NCBI GenBank assembly: GCA_963675235.2
Contig: CAXXFU010000002.1
Location: forward strand, 248,001-312,000
Origin: JAHJQZ01 sp963675235
Lineage (GTDB): Bacteria; Pseudomonadota; Alphaproteobacteria; Rhizobiales; Devosiaceae
Length of the DNA: 64,000 nt
Reading direction: 5' to 3'
In this document: positions 1 to 9,232 of the stretch, piece after piece
Layout: every line of letters begins with the position of its first letter
Numbering within the stretch: the stretch's first letter is position 1
Notes under the pieces: model-generated
The model's input: only the letters and a program-made list of their open reading frames with translations
The model's database searches: none
Told to the model about the DNA's origin: nothing
Made by a program: the position numbers and the translations under genes

Positions 1-22
1 AGGAGCTTAATACCAACGGCTG

Positions 23-1075
23 TCATGATTGACCGATGTGCGCCCATTTGCGCATTCCGATGGACGTGATGGTTTCCGGTTGGTCGATCAGGTTGTTCCA
101 AGCCTGGCATGAGGCGTCGATGATGGCGTCGTAGCTTTCGAACACGCGGTTGGAGAGCCAGTTCTGCCTGCGATACTGCCAGATATTCTCGACCGGGTTC
201 AGTTCGGGCGAACGCGAGGGCAGGAAGATCAGCGTCATGTTCTTGGGCATGATGAGTTTTTCCGTGGTGTGCCAACCTCACGATCGAGCAGCAACACGGC
301 ATGAGCACCGCGCTGAACGTGCCGGCGGATTTCGTCGATGTGGAGTTGCATGGCGAAGGTGTCGGCAAAGGGCAGCGCCAGCCCGGCGCCCTTTCCCTTT
401 GCCGGACAGATGGCGCCGAACAGATAGGCGTTCTGGTAGCGCTGATCCGCCGGTTGTCGAGGTCGGGTTCCACGTCTTGCCCAAAGCCGGACAGTCCCGT
501 TCTTCTGGCCAATGCGTGCCTCGTCCTGGAACCAGATCTCGATCGGCTTGCCCTTGGGAAGATGCCTGATATGGGCACTCAGCGCCCGCGGGAAGTTTTT
601 TTTAAACGCCGCAACCGCCGCGGCGTCCTGGCCGGGATGCAGCGGGCGGGCGCTCATGTGGGAGAAGCCGAGCTTCTTGAGAAGCGTGCCGACATGGCGC
701 TCGTGATACTCGACGCCGAACCGCTCCTAGATGACGCGCTGAAGATCTACTCGGCGCCAGCGAACGACGCCGTCCTCCTCCGGGTTCGGACCGGTCTCAA
801 CGATCTCGGCAAGTTCGGCCTTCTGCTCGTCCGACAGCCGCGATGAAGGGCCGGCAGACCATTGGTCGAAAAGACCATCGGGACCAGCCTCATTGAACCG
901 ATGCACCCAATCCCGCAGCGTCTGGCGGTCCATGCCGCCGATCCGGGCGGCGTCGGCGCGGCTCATGCCGTCAAGCACCGCCGTCAGACACAGCAGTCGC
1001 CGGCTATGGTTGGCGTCCTTGCTCCGTGACGCCAGTCGCCGGAGTTGAGAAGGGGTGTAGTCCTGTCGCAGTCGA
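23..1075 (-). pseudogene. IS630-family transposase, inactivated
   Basis: Read on the minus strand, the N-terminal helix-turn-helix part (SRADAARIGGMDRQTLRDW), the DDE first-aspartate block (IWFQDEARIGQ) and the third-acidic block (SPELNPVENIW) are all present in IS630 order. The gene is broken twice. An in-frame amber codon lies at 727-729, between RVI and ERFGVEYHERH. A one-base loss near 278 shifts the frame inside the second-aspartate block (LLLDR, expected to continue AGWHT). The start is estimated by homology at about 1075, where the reading becomes DRLRQDYTPSQLRRLA. The remnant shows earlier transposition at this end of the locus. The family is recognised by its motifs; the terminal repeats were not located. 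Confidence 0.85.
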
Positions 1076-1079
1076 TCCG

Positions 1080-1860
1080 ATCCGGGAATGGGCGAATCTC
1101 CTTCGCCGCTATCGAGTCAGGAACCCACCCGTTTGGGAATCCCTCGCGAGTCACACCCAATAGCCGTGGGTATAAATCAGGTTGGACACGCACAGGCCCG
1201 CTAGCGAGAATTCGACCCGACCTGTTTAGGAGAGGTACAAGCAGGCGATGCAACTATGGCGACGCGACTGCTTGCTGACGCTGCGCTCGGCGCCATTGTC
1301 ATCACTGACAAGACCTGCTCACAAGCCGCATCGGCTCATGCTGCAAGCGGTGCCCTCAGTGACCCTTTAGATCGCTTGGCGTAGATCCTTACCTCCACCG
1401 GCGACAGAGTATCCCACCGGCTTTGCGCTGCTCTGCAACGGCTCTGATGATAGGCGCGTGATCCATCTTCTCGATGGTGAGTCCGCTGATGTCGTTCCAC
1501 TTGTCATCGGAAAAGCGAACGATCGAAAGACAATGGCCAACAGAGGATGTGGCCGACCTTTTAGAATTGGCGGGATGGCTGTTGGCCCGCTAGTCCGTCC
1601 TCATTCGTCCAAGACGAACTTCTTCGTTGCTCGTTGAGGTGCTTTCCTCACGAGAAACCGGCACAAAACGGTAGATAAATGCGCAGGCAGAATAGCGGGA
1701 AGCGAAGTCTTTCAACGATAAGTTGCAGTGAGCCGCCGGTGCGACACAGCGAGGCATCGCTGCCGATCAGAAAAGGGTCGCAAAACAAGGTCGCTTTCTC
1801 TATGTCTCGCGGGCAGATGAACGCTTCGCAATCGTCATCGGCCCATTTCGAGGAGTTAAG
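1080..1860. other. Gene-poor stretch upstream of the UDP-glucose dehydrogenase gene
   Basis: About 780 bases contain no reading frame I can assign. Short open frames on both strands (for example 984-1253 minus, 1045-1278 plus, 1648-2145 minus) show no recognisable family and partly overlap the transposase remnant or the next gene. It is probably insertion debris plus the promoter region of the downstream polysaccharide genes. Confidence 0.5.
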
Positions 1861-1863
1861 CTC

Positions 1864-3213
1864 ATGCACATCGCGATGATCGGATCCGGCTATGTTGGCC
1901 TGGTAAGCGGAGCGTGTTTTGCTGATTTCGGGCACAATGTGATCTGCGTCGATCTCGACGAAAGCAAGATCGAGGCGTTGAATGCTGGCAAGGTCCCGAT
2001 CTACGAGCCCGGACTTGATCAGCTGATTGCCGACAACGTCGAGGCAGGGAGGCTGAGTTTCACGACGGATCTCAAGACCTCTGTCGCATCCGCGGATGTG
2101 GTGTTTATCGCTGTCGGCACGCCGTCGCGGCGCGGCGACGGACACGCAGATCTCAGCTATGTTTATGCTGCAGCGCGCTCAATTGCCGAAGCGATGGACG
2201 GATTCACCGTGGTGGTTGACAAATCGACCGTGCCGGTTGGCACTGGCGACGAGGTTGTGCGCATTATTGGCGAAACCAATCCGGCAGCCGATTTTGCCGT
2301 CGTCTCCAATCCGGAGTTTTTAAGGGAAGGCGCGGCGATCGGTGACTTCAAGCGACCCGATCGTATTGTTATCGGTCTCGAAGACGAACGGGCACGTGAG
2401 GTCATGGCCGAAGTCTACCGCCCGCTCTATCTCAATCAGGCGCCGATCCTGTTCACCGAACGACGGTCGGCGGAGCTGATCAAGTACGCCGCCAATGCCT
2501 TCCTTGCCATGAAGATCACCTTCATCAACGAGATCGCAGATCTTGCTGAGGCGGTTGGTGCAAATGTCCAGGATGTGGCGCGCGGTATCGGGCTCGACAA
2601 CCGCATAGGGTCGAAGTTCCTAAATGCGGGGCCTGGCTATGGCGGCTCTTGCTTTCCAAAGGATACTTTGGCGCTGGTTAAGACTGCACAGGACCACGAT
2701 TCACCGGTTCGACTGATCGAAACGACAGTTGTAATCAACGATACGCGCAAACGGGCGATGGCACGCAAGGTGGTTGCCGCCTGTGGCGGTTCGGTTCGCG
2801 GCAAAACCATTGCCATACTGGGTCTGACCTTCAAACCCAATACCGACGACATGCGCGACAGTCCGGCGATCTCGGTCGTGCAAGCGCTTGTCGATCAGGG
2901 CGCGCGGATTGTCGCCTACGATCCGGAGGGGATGGACGCGGCCAGATCCGTGCTGCCTGCCGGCATCGTCTTTGCGGAAAATGCATATGCTGCTGCCGAG
3001 GGTGCGGCGGCCCTTGCCATTATTACCGAATGGAACGCGTTCAGGGCACTGGACTTCGAACGTTTGGGCAAAATCATGCGCAATCGCGTCCTGGTTGATC
3101 TCAGAAACATCTACCGCCGCGAGGAAATCGAACGCGACGATTTCACCTATGTAAGCGTGGGGCGCCCAGGCGAGGATACGGTGTCTCGGAATATTGCTGC
3201 AGAGGCGAGCTGA
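1864..3213 (+). CDS. rkpK: UDP-glucose 6-dehydrogenase (UDP-glucuronate synthesis)
   Basis: This enzyme oxidises UDP-glucose twice with NAD+ to give UDP-glucuronate, the uronic acid donor for polysaccharide assembly. The 449-residue protein starts with a Rossmann motif (GSGYVG, residues 7-12). It carries the catalytic-cysteine block GGSCFPKD with Cys263, and a C-terminal NAD/UDP-binding domain (GLTFKPNTDDMRDSP). The ATG is preceded by a strong GAGGAG ribosome site. The next gene starts 6 bases after the stop and encodes the enzyme that would use its product, so the two probably form an operon. The length and motifs are typical of bacterial Ugd/RkpK; the symbol follows rhizobial usage. Confidence 0.95.
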   Translation: MHIAMIGSGYVGLVSGACFADFGHNVICVDLDESKIEALNAGKVPIYEPGLDQLIADNVEAGRLSFTTDLKTSVASADVVFIAVGTPSRRGDGHADLSYVYAAARSIAEAMDGFTVVVDKSTVPVGTGDEVVRIIGETNPAADFAVVSNPEFLREGAAIGDFKRPDRIVIGLEDERAREVMAEVYRPLYLNQAPILFTERRSAELIKYAANAFLAMKITFINEIADLAEAVGANVQDVARGIGLDNRIGSKFLNAGPGYGGSCFPKDTLALVKTAQDHDSPVRLIETTVVINDTRKRAMARKVVAACGGSVRGKTIAILGLTFKPNTDDMRDSPAISVVQALVDQGARIVAYDPEGMDAARSVLPAGIVFAENAYAAAEGAAALAIITEWNAFRALDFERLGKIMRNRVLVDLRNIYRREEIERDDFTYVSVGRPGEDTVSRNIAAEAS

Positions 3214-3218
3214 GAGCG

Positions 3219-4241
3219 GTGCGGATTCTTATCACCGGCACGGCCGGCTTCATCGGGTTCCATCTGGCAAAGCGACTGATTGCCGACGGACATCTTGTTG
3301 TCGGTTTCGACGGCATGACGCCCTACTACGATGTGTCGCTGAAGAGGCGACGCCTAGCAATTCTCGAGGCGACCAACGGCTATCGCCACCATGCCGGCAT
3401 GCTCGAGGATGCCGAGGCGCTCGGGAAGGCGGCCGAGGATTGTCAACCCGAGATTGTGATCCATCTCGCCGCCCAGGCTGGCGTGCGCTACAGTCTCGAA
3501 CATCCCGAGGCCTATGTCTCATCTAACCTCATAGGCACTTTCAACGTCATGGAACTGGTCCGAAAGATCGGCCCCAAGCACTTCATGCTCGCCTCGACTA
3601 GCTCTGTTTATGGCGGCAACCAGGAAGTGCCATTCCTAGAAAGTGAGATGGCGGATCACCCGTTGACGCTTTACGCCGCTACCAAGAAGGCCAATGAAGC
3701 GATGAGCCATTCCTATGCACATCTTTGGCAAATCCCGACAACGGCCTTCCGCTTCTTCACTGTATACGGTCCCTGGGGGCGGCCCGATATGGCGCCCCTG
3801 AAGTTCTTGAATCTGATCGAAGCCAACAAGCCGATTGAGATCTATGGCAACGGCCAGATGCGCCGCGATTTCACATATATCGATGATCTGATCGAAGGCA
3901 TCGTCCGACTGATGAATTGCGTGCCTGAAATCGGCAAACCCGTAGAAGAAGAAGGCGTCAAGGACACGCTCTCGCCGGTCGCACCCTGGCGTGTCGTCAA
4001 TATCGGCAATGGCAAGCCGGTCGAACTGATGGATTTCATCGCGACCCTCGAGGAGACACTTGGCAAAACCGCAAAGAAGATCATGCTCCCAATGCAGAAG
4101 GGTGATGTGACGGAGACCTATGCTTCAAACGGTCTACTGCAGCTACTTACGGCCTTCAGGCCACAAGTATGTGTCGAAGCCGGCGTGAGACAACTCGTCC
4201 AGTGGTATTGGCATAGCAATGACGACGTCCCTCATTTGTGA
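3219..4241 (+). CDS. lspL: UDP-glucuronate 4-epimerase (NAD-dependent epimerase)
   Basis: This extended short-chain dehydrogenase converts UDP-glucuronate to UDP-galacturonate. The 340-residue protein shows the N-terminal GTAGFIG NAD-binding motif (residues 7-13), the STSSVYGG serine block and the YAATK catalytic Tyr152/Lys156 pair. The start is GTG, 6 bases after the preceding dehydrogenase, which makes its substrate. The last 40 residues are a little diverged from the family (ETYASNGLLQLLT), but the length is normal, so it is probably functional. An IS3-type relic begins about 120 bases downstream. The epimerase family is certain; the exact substrate is inferred from the neighbour and from similarity to rhizobial LspL. 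Confidence 0.88.
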   Translation: MRILITGTAGFIGFHLAKRLIADGHLVVGFDGMTPYYDVSLKRRRLAILEATNGYRHHAGMLEDAEALGKAAEDCQPEIVIHLAAQAGVRYSLEHPEAYVSSNLIGTFNVMELVRKIGPKHFMLASTSSVYGGNQEVPFLESEMADHPLTLYAATKKANEAMSHSYAHLWQIPTTAFRFFTVYGPWGRPDMAPLKFLNLIEANKPIEIYGNGQMRRDFTYIDDLIEGIVRLMNCVPEIGKPVEEEGVKDTLSPVAPWRVVNIGNGKPVELMDFIATLEETLGKTAKKIMLPMQKGDVTETYASNGLLQLLTAFRPQVCVEAGVRQLVQWYWHSNDDVPHL

Positions 4242-4360
4242 CCCATGCGCTGTGGCCTCGATAGCCTGTTTCCAAGCTCAGGCAGGTGTGCCGCGCATTG
4301 GCCAAATCGATGATGTTCAGTGTCTGCATTTGCACCCCGTGCTTTGGACTGAACCGCAAT

Positions 4361-4980
4361 CTAGGATTGCCGGAGGTCGGTAGATGTGAGTTGCGCCGCC
4401 ATGGCCCATTGATGCGTAGAGGCGCAATAACGTTGCTTAGCTTCAGCCGGCTGGGTCTTGGTGAACGGCTCGAGTAAGCGGCGGTTATTGAATCAAACAA
4501 CCTACTCGAGGGTGGCGAACTTAACGACCTCGAAGGATCGCCAAGTTCCTCGGCGGCGGGTTGCTTTGCCTTGTAAAAGCGGTTGATCGTTTCGACCAAG
4601 GCGTTGTTGTAGGAAACACCGATGCTGACTGCTGGCAGATCGATCCTGGCCTCGGCGAGGCGCTCGGTGTACTTGATGGATGCGTATTGAACTTCTCTTT
4701 CGGAGTGTTGCATCAGACTGCCGCTTTGAACGGGGGCGCCGATCGTGGAGTGACTGCTCCAACGCGTCAAGCATGATACCTGCGCGCGTCGGTCGGCTAA
4801 CCCGCCAGTCGACGATGCAGCGGGCGAAGACGACGATGTCGACTGTATGCCCTGACTTCATCCGGATGCCGGGTGGATATCCAACGGGTCGCAAATGTGG
4901 CCCACATGATCTGCAGGTCATGGGACGCTCGCCGGGTCTCGCTGAGTGCGAATTGCAGCAGAGACCAAGCACATACCGCT
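4361..4980 (-). pseudogene. IS3-family transposase (OrfB) relic
   Basis: On the minus strand, three frames together spell the C-terminal half of an IS3-type integrase core. The pieces are VVFARCIVDWRVS, then SIKYTERLAEARIDLPAVSI, then SYNNALVETINRFYKA, then TWRSFEVVKFATLE, then FNNRRLLEPFTKTQPAEAKQ, ending at a stop at 4361-4363. Several frameshifts separate the pieces and the 5' half of the element is missing. It splits the sugar-nucleotide genes from the glycosyltransferase run. The 5' boundary is approximate. Confidence 0.8.
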
Positions 4981-5079
4981 ATCTTGAAACTCGGGGCTAT
5001 TCACTTGGAGTGTTACGGATTTGCAGATAAAAGGAAACGAACCAACTATCGAAAACCGGATGGATCTCGAAGTCGTCGC

Positions 5080-6135
5080 ATGTTCAAAGTTTGCAGGGTG
5101 TTGTGGAGTATCTCCGAGTCAAGCGGCCCTTACAATCAATTTACGTATCCATTTGCCCAGAATCAAGACATTACGCTAGTCGTAATGCAGACGCCAAACA
5201 TTAATATTCGCGATGGCATCAAGATAATTCGATGCGATAATAATATTAGGAAATTTTTGATAGCAATAATTAAAGCAATAAGGGAATCAAAATTTGATTT
5301 ATTCCATATTCATCATGCAAATTTAGCCCCATTGGTGATTCCGGCGGTCATATTCCGATCTAATTCGAGAATGAAAAGAGTGTTTACGCTTGGCACGTGT
5401 TTCTACAATTTGAAACTACGGCACAAGGCGATGATTTATATTTTTATCAATTTCTATAACAGTTTTGTATGTTGTAGTTCGGCTGTTGAGGAATCCATAC
5501 CCTCTACTTTGCGCAGGCTGTCCGGGAAGCGGCTTCGCACCATTCGTCATGGAATCAACCTTGAACGCATCGCCTATATGGAGTCGGAATGCGAGCGATC
5601 TTCAACGGCGATAGTCGCCACTAGGCTGATCGCGTCAAAGAATGTCGATCAGTTGCTTGCTGCCATGGGGAAGGCTTCAAGTGACCTGCGCATGATCGTA
5701 GCTGGTGATGGGAGCGCAAAGCGCGACCTTGAGCGTCTTTCTGCAACTCTCGGTTTGGAAGACCGTGTCAGCTTCATCGGTTTGGTTGGTCGAGACGAAG
5801 TGCTGGCGCAAATGTGCCGCAGCCGGATTTACATCTCCGCATCGAAATCCGATGGAATGCCGATCGCAGTGCTGGAAGCTATCGTATCAGGCTGCCTGCC
5901 GGTTCTTTCGGATAGTGGCCCTCACAGGGAGTTGAAGGATTTGGGCATCACAGCCTTCTACTTTCCGCAAAACGATACTGAAGCGCTTGCTGCATCCCTC
6001 GATTCAGCTATGGCACTGAGTGAAGCTGAGCGTTGTCTGATCATTGCTCGAAATCGGGAAATCGCCCTAGATCGCTTTTCGGTCGTGGCGATGATGGCGC
6101 AATACGAGGCGCTTGCAATGCATGGGGCGCCATAG
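5080..6135 (+). CDS. Glycosyltransferase, GT4 family
   Basis: This is a probable cytoplasmic retaining glycosyltransferase that adds one sugar to the lipid-linked repeat unit. The C-terminal half is classic GT4: ATRLIASKN, an IVAGDGSAKRDLE block, ISASKSDGMPIAVLEAIVSG (the E-x7-E region), then HRELKD. An upstream in-frame ATG at 4873 lies in the IS relic; the ATG at 5080 (MFKVCRVLWSI) begins the real N-terminal domain, giving 351 residues. The first 400 bases are strikingly AT-rich compared with the 3' half, which suggests foreign or mosaic origin. The stop overlaps the GTG of the next gene. Donor and acceptor sugars cannot be told from sequence. Confidence 0.85.
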   Translation: MFKVCRVLWSISESSGPYNQFTYPFAQNQDITLVVMQTPNINIRDGIKIIRCDNNIRKFLIAIIKAIRESKFDLFHIHHANLAPLVIPAVIFRSNSRMKRVFTLGTCFYNLKLRHKAMIYIFINFYNSFVCCSSAVEESIPSTLRRLSGKRLRTIRHGINLERIAYMESECERSSTAIVATRLIASKNVDQLLAAMGKASSDLRMIVAGDGSAKRDLERLSATLGLEDRVSFIGLVGRDEVLAQMCRSRIYISASKSDGMPIAVLEAIVSGCLPVLSDSGPHRELKDLGITAFYFPQNDTEALAASLDSAMALSEAERCLIIARNREIALDRFSVVAMMAQYEALAMHGAP

Positions 6136-7943
6136 TGTGCGGCCTCGTCGGGCAATTCGGATTAAATGAATCTGGTTCGTTTGACTTCATCACGGAGGCG
6201 GTCGAGCCGTATCTGTCTCGCCGTGGGCCCGACCAACAGAATTCATTCAGTATTGATGAGTTTGGCGTTCGACACGCGCGTCTAGTGGTGCGCGGCCAAG
6301 GCGAAGACGGCATGCAGCCTCTTCGCTATCGCGATTGGGTAATTGTCTACAATGGCAATCTCTACAATTCCGAAGAGCTAAGAAGCGAGTTGATGGTACG
6401 CGGACACGTGCTTGAGGGAACAAGCGACACTCCGGTTTTTGCGGCCGCTTTCGATGAGTGGGGCGTATGTGCATTGCCGCGCTTCAACGGTTTTTTCGCT
6501 GCTGCCATCTACAATGTTCGGAACCACGAGTTGTTTCTAGTTCGGGACAAGCATGGTCAAAAACCGTTGTATTTCAGTGCTAGCGCACGGAGCGTACATT
6601 TCGGTTCGACGCTGCACATGATGCCGTCCCGTCTCAAAGAGCGACTCCGCCCGGAAGCCGCGATGGATCTGCTGTGCTATGGTTTTTTGCCGGCACCCAC
6701 CACGATGTACGCAGAGATTGAGGCGCTGGAGCCAGCACATTACGTCCATTTCCGCAAGTCAGTCGATGGCACTATCACCGGCCGGATCGAGCGTTTCTGG
6801 CGTCCAGAGTTTATTCCAGACGAGATTGGCGCTGTAGCCGAAAGAACCCAAGCTGCGCTTGAAACGGCCATCAAACACGTCACGATCGCCGACGCACCGG
6901 GGGGGTGTTTGTTGAGTGGTGGCGTCGATTCAAGCTTGGTTTATGCACTTCTGCGACGCGGAAATTTCGATCGGGTCGCACCGTTGACAGTAGATTTTGC
7001 TGCGGATGATCAGTCAGGAGTGCGTGCCAGCAATCTTGCCCAAGCATTTGCAGATGACTCGCATGTGACGCTGAATCTGGACTATGAAGAAGGGGCAGCA
7101 CTTTTGCCGGCACTAGGCGAAATCTGTGATCAGCCTTTTGATGACACTTCAATTGTTCCAGCCACGATGATATTCGGCCGGGCTAGAGCGCTTGGATACA
7201 AAATGGTGCTAACCGGCGATGCGGCAGACGAGCTTTTCGGAGGCTATCAGTCTTTCACGCGCATGAAGACTACGCAGAAATTCCTGCATCCGAGCCTGGA
7301 TTCATCGAGAAAATGGATATGGCGCCATTTGCGCAGTCTCTTACGCGATCCGCAAGCACAATGGCGGCTTTATCGTGCCTTTTTGCCAGCGCCCGAGCTT
7401 CTTGCGGACATAATGTCGAACGGGCTCAAATCGCTTGAACTCGAGACGCTTGTCGCCAATGGCTATGATCCCAGGCATCATGTCAGGAAGGCTGTAGATG
7501 CAAACAAGGAGCTCGACCCACTGTCTATGCTCCGCATGCTGAATCTGACTTTCAAACTGCCCAATCAGATGCTCTACAAGATCGACCGAGCCTCGATGTA
7601 CAATGCCGTGGAGGCACGCCCCATCTTTTTGCATGATGCCGTGGTCGATGTGGCGCTGTCCTTGTCAAATCAGCAATTGCTTGCCGGGGGAAGCAAAAGT
7701 GTTTTGCGTGACGTATGCGCCAGCATTCTGCCAACGGATGATTGGCGAAAGCCGAAAATCGGTTTCGGCTGGCGAACAGACAAGATTGATGCGCTAAGAG
7801 AGCAGATCGACATTCCTGCAATCGACACCTTTACGGGCACCTCTTTCCAGCGCGTTTTTGATCGTCGCCCGAAAGAAATGCGGAAGCGCTGGATCTTCTT
7901 GGGCTACGGTTTGTCGCAGTGGTTGCACGCTAGATCTGCATGA
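6135..7943 (+). CDS. Asparagine synthetase-like glutamine amidotransferase
   Basis: Class II glutamine amidotransferases of this type use glutamine and ATP to amidate a carboxyl group. A GTG at 6135, overlapping the previous stop (TAGTG), places cysteine at residue 2 (MCGLVGQF) as the N-terminal nucleophile, so it is chosen over the longer in-frame start at 6033. The result is 602 residues: glutaminase domain about 2-210, then the synthetase domain with the PP-loop SGGVDSS at 261-267. In polysaccharide loci such proteins (the WbpS type) amidate uronic acids. Given the nearby UDP-GlcA and UDP-GalA genes, I infer that it makes a uronamide residue. True asparagine synthesis is the alternative. 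Confidence 0.88.
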   Translation: MCGLVGQFGLNESGSFDFITEAVEPYLSRRGPDQQNSFSIDEFGVRHARLVVRGQGEDGMQPLRYRDWVIVYNGNLYNSEELRSELMVRGHVLEGTSDTPVFAAAFDEWGVCALPRFNGFFAAAIYNVRNHELFLVRDKHGQKPLYFSASARSVHFGSTLHMMPSRLKERLRPEAAMDLLCYGFLPAPTTMYAEIEALEPAHYVHFRKSVDGTITGRIERFWRPEFIPDEIGAVAERTQAALETAIKHVTIADAPGGCLLSGGVDSSLVYALLRRGNFDRVAPLTVDFAADDQSGVRASNLAQAFADDSHVTLNLDYEEGAALLPALGEICDQPFDDTSIVPATMIFGRARALGYKMVLTGDAADELFGGYQSFTRMKTTQKFLHPSLDSSRKWIWRHLRSLLRDPQAQWRLYRAFLPAPELLADIMSNGLKSLELETLVANGYDPRHHVRKAVDANKELDPLSMLRMLNLTFKLPNQMLYKIDRASMYNAVEARPIFLHDAVVDVALSLSNQQLLAGGSKSVLRDVCASILPTDDWRKPKIGFGWRTDKIDALREQIDIPAIDTFTGTSFQRVFDRRPKEMRKRWIFLGYGLSQWLHARSA

Positions 7944-9232
7944 AGCTCCCGGCATTTCTTCCCGCCAGAGATCTGAGCCTGCAGGCGCTTGATGCCGTGT
8001 TCTCCACGGTATCTGCTCTGCTCGTTCTGTTTGTCGTTTCAAATCATTTCAGTGCCAGCGACTACGGCCATATTAACATGGCTCTGGTGCTCGCCGTCGT
8101 CATTCCTGAGTTCCTAGACTTCAATCTCAAGCAGTATTTGGTAAAAGAGCGATCGGATGAATGCAGAATTATTTTGTATTCCAACATTGTATTATCGATG
8201 TCCGTCGCATTTTTGGCGTTCGCATTCGCGTCATCGTTTTTTGTACCTAGTCAAATGCTGCCATATTACTATACTACTTCAATATTAATTGTGCTATATG
8301 CAAGAAATGCATACACTAACGGTATACTTAGGAAAAAACTTAGATATAATGAATCTGCGTTGATACGTATTATAGGGTATTTAATTCTTATATTGTCAGT
8401 AATAATATTTACAATAATAAATCTTCCACCATATTTCATTGTTATATCTAGCGTTATTTCGGAAGTATCTAAGTCAATCTCATATGCGTTTTTGAAAAGC
8501 TTGCCTAAGGACTTGTTTCGTCACCCGGCTTCGCCATTTGGAATTATCACGCGTTCCAAACTCATGTTCTACGGAGCCAATCTCGCTGCCTTGTTCGCGC
8601 GGAATGTAGATTACTGGGTCATTGCCGCCCTTTTGACGGCGTCGGACTACGGCATATACGTCGTGGCTTACAAATTGCTCACAGGGCCGGTCAAGCAGAT
8701 CGTGGGGACGATAAACAAGGTCGTCTATGCCAACTTTGGATCGGTCGCCGACGGGTCAGTATTCGACGCTGATATCGCACGTTATCTGATTGCCGGCTTT
8801 GCGCTTGCGGCAACTCTTGGCCTCGCTATTTTTATGGCGGCGCCGACTATCGTTTCCTTGGTATCGGGACCGGACTTTGCGCGGAGCGCAAATGTGCTGG
8901 GCGCGCTGTCCGTCGGCACCGTCGGGTTCGTGACGATCAGCATGCTCGATCCGCTGCTCAAGTTGGTCTTGGCCAGCCATATGCTTCTAGTTCGTCAGCT
9001 CATCAATTTTGGGATAGGTCTTACCCTGGCATTTATCGGGAGCAGATTTGGTGTTATGGGGGTTGCGCTCGGAATTGCAGCCAGCAACTTCGTCACCGGT
9101 GGGTTGGCGCTCGCGCTCTTCGCTTCGGCGTATCGAACGCGGCGCTTCATGATGCTCAGCGTGGCCTTTTGTGGTTTGTCTGCACTCGGTGGAGCAATAG
9201 CTTGGTTGAATTGGCCGAGCCTGGCTACATGA
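7940..9232 (+). CDS. wzx: Polysaccharide flippase, Wzx-like (MOP superfamily)
   Basis: This is a probable inner-membrane translocase for the undecaprenyl-linked repeat unit. The 430-residue protein is hydrophobic throughout, with about 12 predicted membrane segments and the layout of polysaccharide biosynthesis proteins (LDAVFSTVSALLVLFVVS near the N terminus; ARNVDYWVIAALL mid-protein). Its ATG overlaps the preceding TGA (ATGA), and its own stop overlaps the next start in the same way, so translation is likely coupled. Bases 8150-8500 are much AT-richer than the flanks, common in transferred Wzx genes. Flippases diverge widely, so the call rests on topology and context. Confidence 0.8.
   Translation: MKLPAFLPARDLSLQALDAVFSTVSALLVLFVVSNHFSASDYGHINMALVLAVVIPEFLDFNLKQYLVKERSDECRIILYSNIVLSMSVAFLAFAFASSFFVPSQMLPYYYTTSILIVLYARNAYTNGILRKKLRYNESALIRIIGYLILILSVIIFTIINLPPYFIVISSVISEVSKSISYAFLKSLPKDLFRHPASPFGIITRSKLMFYGANLAALFARNVDYWVIAALLTASDYGIYVVAYKLLTGPVKQIVGTINKVVYANFGSVADGSVFDADIARYLIAGFALAATLGLAIFMAAPTIVSLVSGPDFARSANVLGALSVGTVGFVTISMLDPLLKLVLASHMLLVRQLINFGIGLTLAFIGSRFGVMGVALGIAASNFVTGGLALALFASAYRTRRFMMLSVAFCGLSALGGAIAWLNWPSLAT

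Noticed and set aside
984..1253. An 89-residue minus-strand frame
   Set aside because: It overlaps the transposase remnant in another frame and resembles no family.
1260..1420. A stretch that can be read as an IS5-type transposase fragment (LLADAALGAIVITDKTCS)
   Set aside because: Only a few residues resemble the family and there is no second motif nearby; too weak to annotate.
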